Assembly (NCBI GenBank): GCA_014529385.2
Contig: CM043956.1
Coordinates: 85,735,721 to 85,799,720, forward strand
DNA length: 64,000 nt
Reading direction: 5' to 3'
Source: Adiantum capillus-veneris
Taxonomy: Eukaryota; Streptophyta; Polypodiopsida; Polypodiales; Pteridaceae
This document shows positions 54,309-64,000 of the stretch, piece after piece. The notes below the pieces were generated by a model. That model had not been told where the DNA came from. It saw only the letters and a program-made list of their open reading frames with translations, and made no database searches. A program made the translations under genes and the position numbers. Position 1 is the stretch's first letter, and each line of letters begins with the position of its first letter.

Positions 54309-56103
54309 AAGAAAGTGCCGGTTAGCAGGTGCGTCGAATTATGCATAATCAAAGGGAAATGCTTGGTCATGTGCTAGATGTTGGTTGGGGTAAATGCCAC
54401 TTGGATATGTATGCTAAATGCAGCTTTTTACAGGTCGTTTCTGGCTTTCGAGCTTTGCTTATAGGAAGGTGTTATAGTGTGTGAGCCAAATGAGATATCA
54501 AGGCCAACAAATTCAAAAGCTTTGTGTATTTGAGAGTGGCCGCATGGCCGTTTACTATTCGGGCATCATATCAAGCTCGAAACGATGGACGGTCACTTGT
54601 ACGGTCATGATTTTTTTCGACGGCGATATCGTTGACCGCGGAAACCACTATTTAAAGGAGTCCTTTTGCTGATTGGAGTGGAGTTTTGGGTGCTTGCAAT
54701 CTGTAATCTTGGATTTGTGCAACGATGGGTGACGTTTGGCACGATCATGATCAAATATCTCCTCCCGTGGGAAGGCTACTCAGGTCAAGGGAGTCCAAGA
54801 AAAGGAAGTTTTTGAAGGTGGTAAGCATCCAGGGACAAAATGAGTGGTCACACTGATTGAGAGCAGGAAAGAAGCGCCATCTGTGAGAGAGAGGGATTGC
54901 ATGGAAGCAAGAGGGGCTCCATATCAGGGAGTTGAAGGCAGCACTAAAGGGGGGGGTCGGCAGAGTTTGAGGAAAAAGGGAAGGAGAACCAGGTCATGAG
55001 CAGGTTTTTGGAGAGCACTAGCAGCATAAGAAGGTGGCCACTGCATGGGTCGAATAAGGAGGTGGCGTGGCTCTGAGTTAGAGGAGAGCTATCCATGTGA
55101 AGGGGGTGAAGCCCAGCCAGTACAGGCGAGAAAGAGGAGAGACTCGACTACAGTAGACGGAGCCGCCACAGAGGAGGACAGCCCAGGGTTTGGACCTTGG
55201 CGAGCAGAGGAGCTCGGTCCCGGTGTATGGAAGAATGGCGCTCCTTGAGGGGAGCCGCCAGTGGTGGCTGGGATAGAGCTGGCAATACAAAGGAGGCCGC
55301 CAAGGGGCTGGCACGTAACGCGACAGAGGAGAGCTAGTTGAAGGCCTGGTGTGCAGGTCAAAGAAGGCGTCGCCACAGGCGAAAGGGGACTCAGAGTGCA
55401 GGTTTCAAAGGTATAAGGAGGGGCAGAGGTTGCATAAATAGATGATGGCTTAAGGTGGCCGTCGCATGAAGGGATGAAGGGATGGACAACCTGAAAAGAT
55501 CTCAACGTTGCACATAAAGAAGGGAGAGTTAGCTAGGGCTGAAGCTACAATGAGAAGTGGCTGAAGGAGAGAGGACCGCCAAAGCAAATAGGAGTGCAAG
55601 TAATAGCATAAGTTGGACTAAAAGCATCATCCTTTTTTGAAGACCAACAAAATGAGAGAAAATTAAAGCTCCATCACTGTACTACTGTTAGACCATGATA
55701 TTTGTCCATTGTTCTCAGATGTATGTCAATTTTCTCTCTGTTTTTGTGTCATACTATGCGTAAAAAACATACGTGTGTCTTTGGTATGTGTAAAGTAAGT
55801 GGCTGCTCTTTTTGTGGGTGTGGTGGATGTCAATGATTTGGATAGAGGTTTGAATATTGGCCGTTCTTGAGGTGCTTATATGTGAAAATGCAGTGCAAGG
55901 GCTATAGATGAGGGTCAAGATTACTTGCTTTGGGGTGGAGAGTTTGCAAACAGGGTTGGTTGGGTATGGGCAAAGGCAATAGTTGTTTCCAAACTGTGTA
56001 TCAAGATGTGTGGTTGTTAGGGGATAGGGGTGTTGTGGAGTCACTGAGCTATAGAGAGGCATTCACTGAGTGTGCTGGTGGTTTTCTCATTTCTCCCTTT
56101 CCA
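54309..56103 (+). other. Upstream flank and probable 5' LTR of gypsy element G
   Basis: The right edge is well defined: ...ccatttccca-type end (CCA at 56101-56103), a 5-nt spacer and a primer site. The left edge was not found. A TATA-like ctatttaaagg is at about 54648. The middle (54860-55500) is GA-rich, with open frames on both strands but no family motif; I treat those as chance. Confidence 0.35.
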
Positions 56104-56108
56104 TCTTG

Positions 56109-56124
56109 TGGTGCCCCCACTGAG
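56109..56124 (+). promoter_or_regulatory. Primer binding site of element G
   Basis: TGGTGCCCCCACTGAG, identical in 16 bases to the site of the Tat-like family (7131-7146) and likewise 5 nt after a CA LTR end. Confidence 0.65.
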
Positions 56125-56165
56125 TACCCACTGATTGCTTCTTGACCAAGTGTTCGTGAATCAAG

Positions 56166-57014
56166 ATGAAGCGGGAATTTGGTCCCGTATTCAAAGGAGA
56201 CGAAGATGCTGACAATTGGATTGCCGATTTTGAGCTATTTATGCTGACAGTACTGCAGATGTCAGGTGATGAAGCAAAGCTCCAGACTCTACCTTTGGTG
56301 CTGCGAAGTAAAGCAAAAGTTTGGTTCGATGGATTAGAAGATGCACACAAGCATAATTGGATTGGATTCTGGGAGAAATTTCTACAAAGGTATTGAAAGG
56401 AGGTGTCGGCTTCGGAAGTAGACGCAAAGATCAAAGGCTTGCAGCAGGACATGAGTACAAATTTCAATGCTTTTGTTGATAGATTTGAAGCTTATTGGGG
56501 GGATTTTACGGCTGCTAACCAACCAACCAATGCGGGATATTTTAAGCTGGAAAGGTTTCTATCTTTCTTGCATCCCTATGTTCATGAGAGAGTGGATTAC
56601 GAAGATCCAAGGACCTTTGATGAAGATGTCAAAGTTGCCAGAGCAAAGAGTCGAAAGATGAAGAAGAAAATAGAGGCACGATTGCTACAACCTACAATCG
56701 TGACAGCCAGTGGACCTAGGCCCAAACAGATTGATGAGCATCAAGAGGTAAAGCCCTTTCTTTCTTTGATATGAATGTGATCAAATCATGTGAAGCTCAT
56801 GTCAGGCTAGAGGAGGTAGAACAAGTGTCAACTAGGTCTCAAAAGATACGGAGAGGCATATACAAACTGCCACCTGCTTTGTTTGCTCAAGGAGACAAGG
56901 TGATAAAAGGCCTTGAAGAAGAAGTGTTGGTTCCAGAACTAGCAACGGGAAAGGTAGCAAAGGTACAAGAATCGGCAAGTTCAAATGTAACATTTAATGG
57001 TCTAAAAACTTGTG
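56166..57014 (+). pseudogene. Element G gag, interrupted
   Basis: ATG at 56166 (MKREFGPVFKGDEDADNWIA). Retrotransposon-gag pattern: LQTLPLVLRSKAKVWFDGLE, HNWIGFWEKFLQRY, then a TGA (56394) and a continued frame VDAKIKGLQQDMSTNFNAFV and FLSFLHPYVHERVDYEDPRT. After a TGA near 56772 a further frame runs to FNGLKTCV. No zinc knuckle is reached: the gag is cut at 57014 by the LTR of element F. A GDExKLxTLPLxLxxKAKxWF arrangement also occurs in the Tat-like gag, consistent with the shared primer site. Confidence 0.65.
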
Positions 57015-58174
57015 TGTAGCGGAAATTAGCATGAACATAGTGGGCATTTCATTAGAATAGATTCCTAATGAGAATTACAAGAGTGCTTGGGTGGAGAGAG
57101 CAACAAAAAGCATAACACCTAGTTAGATAGCATCAACAATACTTTCAAAAGAGAGAGAAATTAAGCTATTGACAACAGTTGAGGACCGGATTTGCATGGA
57201 GTTGGTCCCCCCTCCAAAAGGCTTTGTATTATGGTTTCTCCCATCAAGAGAGACATTGTACAATACAATTCTTTTTATTCCTTCAAGACTAGCTAGTGCA
57301 ATGAAGATGAAAGCTTCATGCACTAAGCAAAACACTTAGTAAACACAACTTTAATTATCCCCGTTCTCAAACCTAAGACCTCACACACCTTCGAAGATGG
57401 TGAGAGCTAGCACTGTATGAGAGTAGATTGAGAGGAAGAAGGAGTATCTTACAAGAAAGATGTACATCTCCTCACATAATCACTCATATTAGCATAGCTT
57501 TAGCTTAGTAATTAGCTTGGTAGAGGAGATGAGCATGCATTGAAGCTTGGCTCTTGGTTGGATTTGCATCCACAAGCCAAGAGTGTGTCGATGTAGGCTT
57601 CTATCTCACAAGCTTGGCGTAGGTGATGAGCTCTCCATTAAAGCTTGGTAGAGATACTCTTCTCTTTCTTTACACATGAGATTGTGTGAGTGTATGTGTG
57701 ATAATGCCTTGCAAAAATCATCCCCCTCTCTCTCTTGGGCGAGCCCTCTTGCTAATTGCTCTTGCAAGCTCCCCATTGGACCTCCCCAAGTCAAGCCAAT
57801 GGTTATTAAGCAGTATAAGTGATAGCCTTTTGACATGTGTCCCCCTTTCCCCTTTTGTGAGAGCTTTAGGTAATTTAATAATTAAACTAAACTCTCATTG
57901 GACCCCTTGGCCTCTTGGCCAATAGGAATCAGGCAAGCCATTGGGCTCCTGAATGCTCATTGGACCCCTTGGAAGACTGTCCAAATAGTCTTCTAGGAGA
58001 CTTAATTCTCATTGGTTCTTTTATTAAGTGTTTTTAAATTAATTAAACTAGATTTACTCTAGCCTAATTCTCATTGGTCCACCTCCAAGGCCATCCAATA
58101 GGACTTGGGCACACGTTGTGGGCATCTGGGCAGGGAGCTGACATGTGTCCCTAATTCCCTTTGTGTAAAGGGAG

Positions 58175-58235
<61 letters not shown>

Positions 58236-58611
58236 TTCTCTCTCATCCCCTAGAAGAAGGGCTCGCCCCCTCCCATGTAGGGATATGCAAAGACTTTTTT
58301 TACACACACAAAGCATCCAATTTCCCCTAGGGTTGACCTTTGGACACAACCTTTCAATTTTGGAACTTTAGCATTTTGGAAGTCTTAATGGGCTGAACCT
58401 TAGGGTCTTTTTAGCCCATTGTTGCACATGGCTCTTTTGCAGATGGCCCCCCCTTTGGATCCCTATTTTCCCTCCTTTGGATCCCTAGTGTGGCCTGTCT
58501 GCTAGCTTAACCAATATTCTAGCTTTTTCTCCCTTGGCACTTCCCCACATTCAATGATTAGTTTAATACGAGAAAATCATTTAGGAGAATTAGATATTGA
58601 TTATTATGACA
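57015..58611 (-). repeat. 3' LTR of chromodomain gypsy element F
   Basis: In + it starts TGTAGCGGAAAT and ends ATTATGACA; on the coding strand this reads TGTCATAATAAT...CTACA. An AAGAGAGAGG polypurine tract (58615-58624, minus) precedes it. Length 1597 bp. Several attgg motifs (CCAAT on the other strand) and a TG microsatellite (58177-58232) lie inside. Confidence 0.65.
58177..58232. repeat. (TG)n microsatellite inside the element F LTR
   Basis: 28 TG units without interruption. Confidence 0.95.
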
Positions 58612-58624
58612 TTACCTCTCTCTT

Positions 58625-58985
58625 GAAATCATAGTCGTCCTCGACTATGGTGTAGAGAAGATAAAGCATATTCATGAGTCCTTTTGTTAGCGGGTAGAGG
58701 ATCCCTATGTTACCCTACGACATCATTCCACAATGGATGACTAGTCCATTTGGCGCTTGAGAGCCTGAGGCTGCCGCAAGCATGTCTTCACATTAGTCCT
58801 ATCAGTCTTCCATAGTAGAGTGACAAGCTCTACTTGGTGTTTGGGAGACGTCGTCTCCGCAAACTTTATCTAAGCATGCATACTACTTCATTTTTGTGCA
58901 CAATAAAGAAAAAGAGAGTCTTATAAGACAAAAAAACTTTGTTCATTTTTAACATTTTGTACATTTGCTTACTCTTGGGAAGCAT
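58625..58985 (-). other. Element F 3' region between chromodomain and LTR
   Basis: No domain seen. Next to the LTR a short frame reads EDDYDFKRE into the polypurine tract, a placement like the acidic C-terminal tail of some gypsy pol proteins. Confidence 0.35.
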
Positions 58986-60462
58986 TGTAAGCATTGACAG
59001 GGTTTAGGTTATCCTTTAATTGTATGCCTTGCATCCATCTAGCATCTTCAAAAGGATAATTCTTAAACTTAATAAGATATCGTTGGATAGTATTACCGCC
59101 TCTTAATACCTTGTCTTCATGTCGAAGAATGGACTCGGGCTCAGCACCTCTTCTTGGTCCTCGATCTCCGGTGGGTCTTCAATAGTTGGTCCTTGAGGTG
59201 GCTCTCCTTTGTAAGGCTTTAATAGGCTCACATGGAAAGCATTGTGTATGAGCCAATGATTGGGAAACTTGAGTTGATAGGCCATCTCATTGATTGGCCT
59301 AAGAATCTGAAAGGGACCATAGTACCTTTTTGCTAGTTTAGCATAGTACTTTTGGTGGCCCGTAGGATTCTTGCCCGTCGTGTGCCTTAATCGAACCTTG
59401 GGAAACTTTAACAAGACCCAATCGTTTTCTTTAAAGGCTTGGCCTCTTCTGTGCTTGTTAGCAGCAGCCTTTTGCCTTCGCTGTGAGATAGAGATAGCAT
59501 CCTTAATCTTTTGAAAAGATTCTTGTAGGTCTCGGCTATACTCATCTGCAGCAAAGATCTTCCCATGTACCTTAAGTAGCAAGGGACTTTTTGATCTTCC
59601 CTCAATTACCTCGAAAGGTGCTTTTCCCATGGAAGTATGTACAATGTTATTGTAAGCATACTCCACTAAGGGTAATTACTTCTCCCATTGGGATCTTTGA
59701 TCTACTTCCGTTACATAGGCTTTTAGTAGATCGAGAATAGTTAGGTTAGCTATTTCACTTTGGCCATCCGTTTGTGGATGATAGGCCAAAGAGAAGTTTA
59801 GCCTTGTTCCTAAATTCTGAAAGAGACCCTTCCAAAAATTACTGGTCATTCTAGGATCTCTATCCGACACTGTAGACATTGGCAAGCCATGGTACTTGAA
59901 AATTTGTGAAATGAAGAGGGTTGCCATTTGATGGGCTTTGATAGTCTTTTTGACAGGTACAAAATGAGCTTGTTTACTGAACCTGTCTACTATCGTCCAT
60001 ATTCCCATATTCCCATGGATAGACTTAGGCAATCCAAAGATAAAATCCATGGATATGCTCTCCCATGGTGAATTAGGGATTGGCAAAGGTTGAAGCAATC
60101 CAAGTTGCTTCCCTCTATCAAATTTTGTCTTTTGGCAAACCACACATTTAGAAACATACTCTTGTATGTTCACTTTCATGGTAGGCCAATAGAAATATGT
60201 TTCAATTCCCTTTAAGGTAGACTGAATCCCTCTATGCCCCGCATACGGTGGAGCATGATATTCATACATTACTTTGTCACATAGTGAGTTAGTAACGCAT
60301 AGTCTATTGCCATAGAGAAGATAACCATATTGTAAAGTAAATGGTTCTTCTTTCTTCCCTAATGCAAGGGCTGAAATCACATCTCTAAAATCGGAATCAA
60401 TAGCGAACTCATCTATCATTGAAGATAGATCATTGTGAGTTGCTATGGAAACCGCATTCACT
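58986..60462 (-). pseudogene. Element F integrase with C-terminal chromodomain
   Basis: From right to left: zinc-binding part YEYHAPPYAGHRGIQSTLKG, YFYWPTMKVNIQEYVSKCVVCQ (H-H-C-C, about 60260-60130); core Asp in SISMDFIFGLPKS (about 60045), second Asp in STVSDRDPRM (about 59870) and Glu in TDGQSEIANLTI (about 59760). After one in-frame TAA (about 59676) the frame goes on with EYAYNNIVHTSMGKAPFEVI and the GPF-type module YYGPFQILRPINEMAYQLKF, then HVSLLKPYKG. In another frame (about 59120-58985) VLRGGNTIQRYLIKFKNYPF, then EDARW, matches a chromodomain. Chromodomains direct insertion to heterochromatin in known chromoviruses. Confidence 0.8.
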
Positions 60463-61010
60463 CACTACAACACTAAATGAAGATATCGACGCGTATATAT
60501 CGACGGCCATGCTTTTCCACGTGTATATCGACAACATTAGCGGGCATCGCTATACGCATCGCTATACACGTCGCAGTGTGCGTCGATATACGCGTGGAAA
60601 GGCTTTTATTTGCCACGCATATAGCGACGCGTATATCGACGCGTATAGCGACGCAAAAAAATTTAGGGGAAAAAAGAGAAACCCACGCGCAGGGCCATTT
60701 TCGCTTGCTCGGGTCTTGGCCGAAACCTGCTGCGCAGGTATTATGTCCATCTTCACCCTCCCCAACCTCTCTCTCTCTCTGTACCTCTCTCCACCTCTAC
60801 ATCGTGTGTGTGTGTGTGTGTGTGTAGGAAAGAGAGAGAGAGAGAGAGAGCGGTGTGTGTGTGTGTGTGTAGAGGAAAGAGAGAGAGAGAGGTGTGTGTA
60901 TGTGTGTGTGTGTGTAGGAAATAGAGAGAGAGAGAGAGCGGTGTGTGTGTGTGTGTGTGTAGAGAAAAGAGAGAGAGTAAGGTGTGTGTATGTGTGTGTG
61001 TGTGTAGAAA

Positions 61011-61044
<34 letters not shown>

Positions 61045-61059
61045 GTGTGTGTGTAGGAA

Positions 61060-61094
<35 letters not shown>

Positions 61095-61199
61095 AATGTG
61101 TGTGTGTGTGTGTAGGAAAGAGAGAGAGAGAGAGAAATGTGTGTGTGTGTGTAGGTAATCAAAGAGAGAGAGAGAGAGAGAGAATTAATGTATGGTTAG
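60463..61199 (+). mobile_element. CACTA-3: CACTA terminal fragment
   Basis: Begins CACTACAACACTAAATGAAG, then subterminal motifs of the type atcgacgcgtata / tagcgacgc (60485-60655), and a compound GT/GA microsatellite (about 60808-61180). It stops at ttagg, abutting a gag fragment. The same 5' end recurs at 61444. It carries no coding capacity; the long open frames through the microsatellite are artefacts. Confidence 0.7.
60808..61186. repeat. Compound (GT)n-(GA)n minisatellite
   Basis: Repeated blocks of (GT)n, then aggaaa or aggaaata, then (GA)n, then cg or gg: about seven blocks of unequal length. CACTA-4 has a similar set at about 61769-62060. Confidence 0.9.
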
Positions 61200-61443
61200 G
61201 AAGCTCCACGAACATGGAAAGCTTTAAGAGCTTGCATTATGAAGCAGTTTTTGGTCGCCGATGCCAAAGACAAAGTACTCACCGAATGGCAAAGCTTAAA
61301 GCTCTCTCCCAATGAATCCAGCCACAATATGTAGACAAGATTTGGGACCTACAACTCAAAACCACTGTCTTCCAAAAGTTGGAGAGCAAAAGCAATAATT
61401 TTGTGCGGGCTTAACCAAAGAAATGGCGGAGTATGTCAACTCC
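61200..61443 (+). pseudogene. Gag fragment of the element E family
   Basis: aagctccacgaacatggaaa... is the reverse-complement match of element E gag (about 53650-53415). Recognisable codons: KLSPNESSHNMxTRFGTYNS-like and ELTKEMAEYV. The orientation is opposite to element E. It is bounded on both sides by CACTA family ends in direct orientation. Confidence 0.75.
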
Positions 61444-61768
61444 CACTACAACACTAAATGAAGATATCGACGCGTATATATCGACGGCCATGCTTTTCCA
61501 CGCGTATATCGATGACATTAGCGGGCGTCGCTATACACGTCACAGTGTGCGTCGATATACGCGTGGAAAGGATTTTATTTTCCACGCGTATAGCGACGCG
61601 TATATCGACGAGTATAGTGACGCAAAAAAGTTTGGGGGAAAAAAGCGAAACCCGCGCACAGGGGCCATTTTCGATTGCTCTTGTCTTGGCCGAAACCTTT
61701 CTGCGCAGGTATTATGTCCATCTCCACCCTCCCCAAACCCTCTCTCTCTCTCTCTCTACCTCTACATC

Positions 61769-62013
61769 ATGTGTGTGTGTGTGTGTAGGAAAGAGAGAGA
61801 GAGAGAGAGAGAGAGAGCGGTGTGTGTGTGTGTGTGTGTGTGTTGAGGAAAGAGAGAGAGAGAGAGAGGTGTGTGTATGTGTGTGTGTGTGTAGGAAATA
61901 GAGAGAGAGAGAGCGGTGTGTGTGTGTAGGAAAGAGAGAGAGAGGTGTGTGTGTGTATAGGAAAGAGAGAGAGAGAGAGAGAGAAATGTGTGTGCGTGTG
62001 TGTAGGTAATCAA

Positions 62014-62060
<47 letters not shown>
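61769..62060. repeat. Compound (GT)n-(GA)n minisatellite of CACTA-4
   Basis: Six or so alternating GT and GA blocks ending in a GA run of about 30 bp at 62028-62060. Homologous in place and pattern to that of CACTA-3 but with different block lengths. Confidence 0.9.
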
Positions 62061-62065
<5 letters not shown>

Positions 62066-62460
62066 TGTATGCTTAGGAAATTAAAATTAAAGAAAAAAAA
62101 ATTAAAGAGAGAAATGAAATGAAATGTTATATTAACGTCTTCGAAAGGCCAAAGTATCCTATGAGACATGAGACAAGAAAGTTACAATGTGATGGATCTG
62201 ATACAAAGTCAGAGTAAGAATATGACAAAATAAAATATTATGGAATCCTAAACTCCTGGGTGTGGACTAAACGGGTAAACGAGCTAGTTGGGATAGGTAG
62301 ATCTCCTCCATGGTCAGTACTCTGACCGGGCGTTGTGCATGTCGAGCCAAACTGACCTAGCTAGATCCTCTGATGCAACCTCTGTCGATGTTGTGTAGTC
62401 CTCCGCAGTCGTGGGCATCTAGATCTCCCTAGATCAGTCGCTCGTTCGATCATTAGAGAG
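62061..62460 (+). other. CACTA-4 interior without gene
   Basis: A-rich start (62085-62115), then ordinary-complexity sequence. No open frame of note and no motif recognised; probably the promoter/leader part ahead of TNP2. Confidence 0.35.
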
Positions 62461-62480
62461 ATAGGGAAGTAGAGAGCGAG

Positions 62481-62578
<98 letters not shown>

Positions 62579-62604
62579 GAAATAGAGAGATAGAGAAAGA
62601 GAGT

Positions 62605-62661
<57 letters not shown>

Positions 62662-62767
62662 GGAAGTGGAGCTCCAGGAGTTATGGCAGAGAAATAGGAA
62701 AATAGAAAAATAGAGAGAGATAGGAAAATAGGGAAATAGAGAGAGAAAGAGAGATAGCTAGAGCGAG

Positions 62768-62836
<69 letters not shown>

Positions 62837-62885
62837 AAGAGAGATAGCGAGAGCGAGATCGAGAGAGAAAGAACGAGAGATAGGG
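62461..62885. repeat. Long imperfect (GA)n region with a (TA)n core
   Basis: GA runs at about 62478-62575, 62625-62660 and 62770-62835, with TA repeats at 62605-62624. Spacers are gatagggaagtgga / gagatagcgagagcgagatc repeats. Almost pure purine on one strand. Confidence 0.9.
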
Positions 62886-63166
62886 TACGTAGACAGAGAA
62901 GAAACTATGGAACTAAAAGAGGCAAAGGGGTTTTACTTGCTACATGCATTGCCATGTACACGTGGGAGTGCACGTATGTGTCTACCCATATAGGATTTGA
63001 CCAATAAAGACGAGATTTTGACTCGGTGGTCCTGATCTCTGTACACCTCTGGACCGAGGTTTACGGAGATTGGGCAAGACTAGGGAATGCGAGTTAGTTT
63101 ACATAGCGTGGAGTATGTATATATATATATATATATATATTAAAACAACATTCATAATCATTGTAG
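62886..63166 (+). other. Leader of the CACTA-4 TNP2-like gene
   Basis: No gene. A (TA)n tract lies at about 63115-63140, shortly before the ATG at 63167. It may act in the promoter, but there is no direct evidence. Confidence 0.3.
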
Positions 63167-64000
63167 ATGGCAACGTCGTCAACTAACATGGAGGAAAAGA
63201 TTGCATGCTCGTGCATGCTTTGCAAGTATCAAATCCTACGCAATCGTAGGATATGTAATGAGCATGTGCACAAGTACGGAGAGTTTGCTAGAGAAACCAT
63301 ATAGAATCTGCGATACGACTCCTACGGAACGGGCATTGATTTTCGTGACATAGCACCTACATCTGAGAGAGAGAGAGAAAAAAGATCATGCGTGAAGGTC
63401 CGACCAATATAGAGCCACGGATGGAACCAGAAAGGGGCTTACAGACAGAAGACGACGGCATGGAGGAGATGTTGGATGCCTTCTTCCAGACAAGCGAGGA
63501 GAACGCAAACGAAGCAACACCAGAAGCCGTGCACATATCTTCTGAAGACATGTTGAGGAAGTTGGCACGTCAACCAATCTATGAAGGAGCCAAAATATAT
63601 GTGCTTTGTACTTGTCTAGCGTTTTTGAATCTTCACTCAGTGTACCGGTGGTCAGATGCAAACGTCACTGCTTTCTTTAGGTACGTAATTTACAAAAGAG
63701 ATTTTCCGATTGCAACTGTGATGTGCTCAGAGAGCTTTTTAATTTAATGTGGCTTAAAGAGGTTATTGCGGGAGAAACTTCTCCCGGCTGGCAATAAAAT
63801 GCCCCCCTCTAGGCCAGACGCAAAGCAACTTCTGACCTTAGTTGGCTTGGACTACAATAAGATTCATGCATGTCCAAATGATTGCATTCTTTTTCGCAAT
63901 GAATTCGCAGATTGTCTGTCGTGTCCTAAGTGCGGAGCAATGCGCTACAAACAAGATGCAGTTGGCGAGACAGTGCCGGCCAGCTAAAGTTTTGTGGCAT
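63167..64000 (+). pseudogene. TNP2-like transposase, N-terminal part, broken
   Basis: ATG at 63167 (MATSSTNMEEKIACSCMLCK). CSCMLCKYQILRNRRICNEH and VHKYGEF match the transposase-associated zinc domain and align with the CACTA-2 copy (CPCNQCKHAVRRTRR). A TAG at about 63302 and a frame change precede a second open stretch (63388-63682, ending in a TAFFR exon end with gtacgt donor). The next exon carries KLLPAGNKMPPSRPDAKQLL and VGLDYNKIHACPNDCILFRN, then CLSCPKCGAMRYK, the TNP2 signature. It stops at TAA 63985. The rest lies outside the window. Confidence 0.75.

Larger units (their letters stand above)
57015..60462 (-). mobile_element. Element F: 5'-truncated chromovirus-type Ty3/gypsy element
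   Basis: Keeps the 3' LTR, polypurine tract, chromodomain and integrase. The part upstream of integrase is cut off by the CACTA-3 terminus at 60463. It is inserted in the gag of element G at 57014/57015. The other border and a target duplication are not available. Confidence 0.7.
61444..64000 (+). mobile_element. CACTA-4: CACTA transposon, continues past the window
   Basis: Same terminus and subterminal array as CACTA-3 (CACTACAACACTAAATGAAG; cgcgtatatcgac motifs to about 61625), then microsatellites, about 1 kb without genes and a TNP2-like gene from 63167 in the same direction. The terminal 12 bases share CACTACAA with the CACTA-1/2 family but differ after that, so this is a second, related family. 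Confidence 0.75.

Noticed and set aside
55045-55505. Overlapping frames on both strands near 55.1-55.5 kb (67, 78 and 138 codons)
   Set aside because: No recognisable domain, purine-biased sequence, and position inside a probable LTR of element G.
60419-61162. Open frames of 116-216 codons rich in Arg-Glu or Cys-Val repeats, on both strands (also 61433-62013)
   Set aside because: They translate GT/GA microsatellites; block lengths differ between the two CACTA copies without regard to frame.
1-64000. tRNA, rRNA or intact host genes
   Set aside because: No cloverleaf-like or rRNA-like sequence and no complete non-mobile gene was seen by eye; a covariance-model search was not possible here.

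Overview
This is a repeat-dominated stretch of a land-plant nuclear genome. I see no rRNA, tRNA or intact host gene. The plant call rests on element types: CACTA (En/Spm) transposons with TNP2- and TNPA-like genes, a Ty3/gypsy family with two RNase H domains (the plant Tat pattern), a chromodomain gypsy element, and long CT/GA/GT microsatellites. Finer placement is a guess. A seed-free plant such as a fern would fit, but nothing seen here proves it.

Layout. Positions 1-2545 hold the end of an LTR retrotransposon and a truncated CACTA element (CACTA-1). Positions 3745-4523 and 52199-54308 look like two halves of one minus-strand gypsy element (E), split inside its reverse transcriptase by about 47.7 kb of inserted DNA. 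The inserted block has imperfectly inverted ends (4524 and 52198). Its non-retrotransposon body (4524-4655 plus 45332-52198, about 7 kb) holds a broken SWIM-type transposase-like gene (45.5-47.1 kb, minus) and a broken multi-exon plus-strand gene (47.6-51.8 kb) that combines a ParB-like motif with a beta-class DNA methyltransferase-like domain. The latter is the most unusual item in the window.

A minus-strand tandem array of one Tat-like gypsy family sits in that body: LTR - INT1 - LTR - INT2 - LTR - INT3 - LTR (4656-45331). The leftmost LTR was later split by a complete plus-strand copy of the same family (element A, 5103-15322). The LTR after INT1 was split by CACTA-2 (24486-about 29605). 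INT3 keeps an open gag-protease-RT frame of about 766 codons. The other copies carry many nonsense codons, mostly of the C-to-T type. Two small related leader ORFs occur in A and INT3 and are deleted from INT1 and INT2.

To the right of E are the 5' end of another gypsy element (G, plus), a chromodomain gypsy fragment (F, minus) inserted into G, and two direct copies of a second CACTA family (60463 and 61444). The latter flank a 244-bp piece of E-type gag. The last copy runs off the window with a broken TNP2-like gene.

How the parts work together: LTRs, primer sites, gag, protease, RT, RNase H and integrase are the replication set of the gypsy elements. TNP2- and TNPA-like proteins act on the CACTA ends. 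Nearly all copies are inactivated. Frames and motifs were read by eye; family names rest on recognised motifs, and no search was run.
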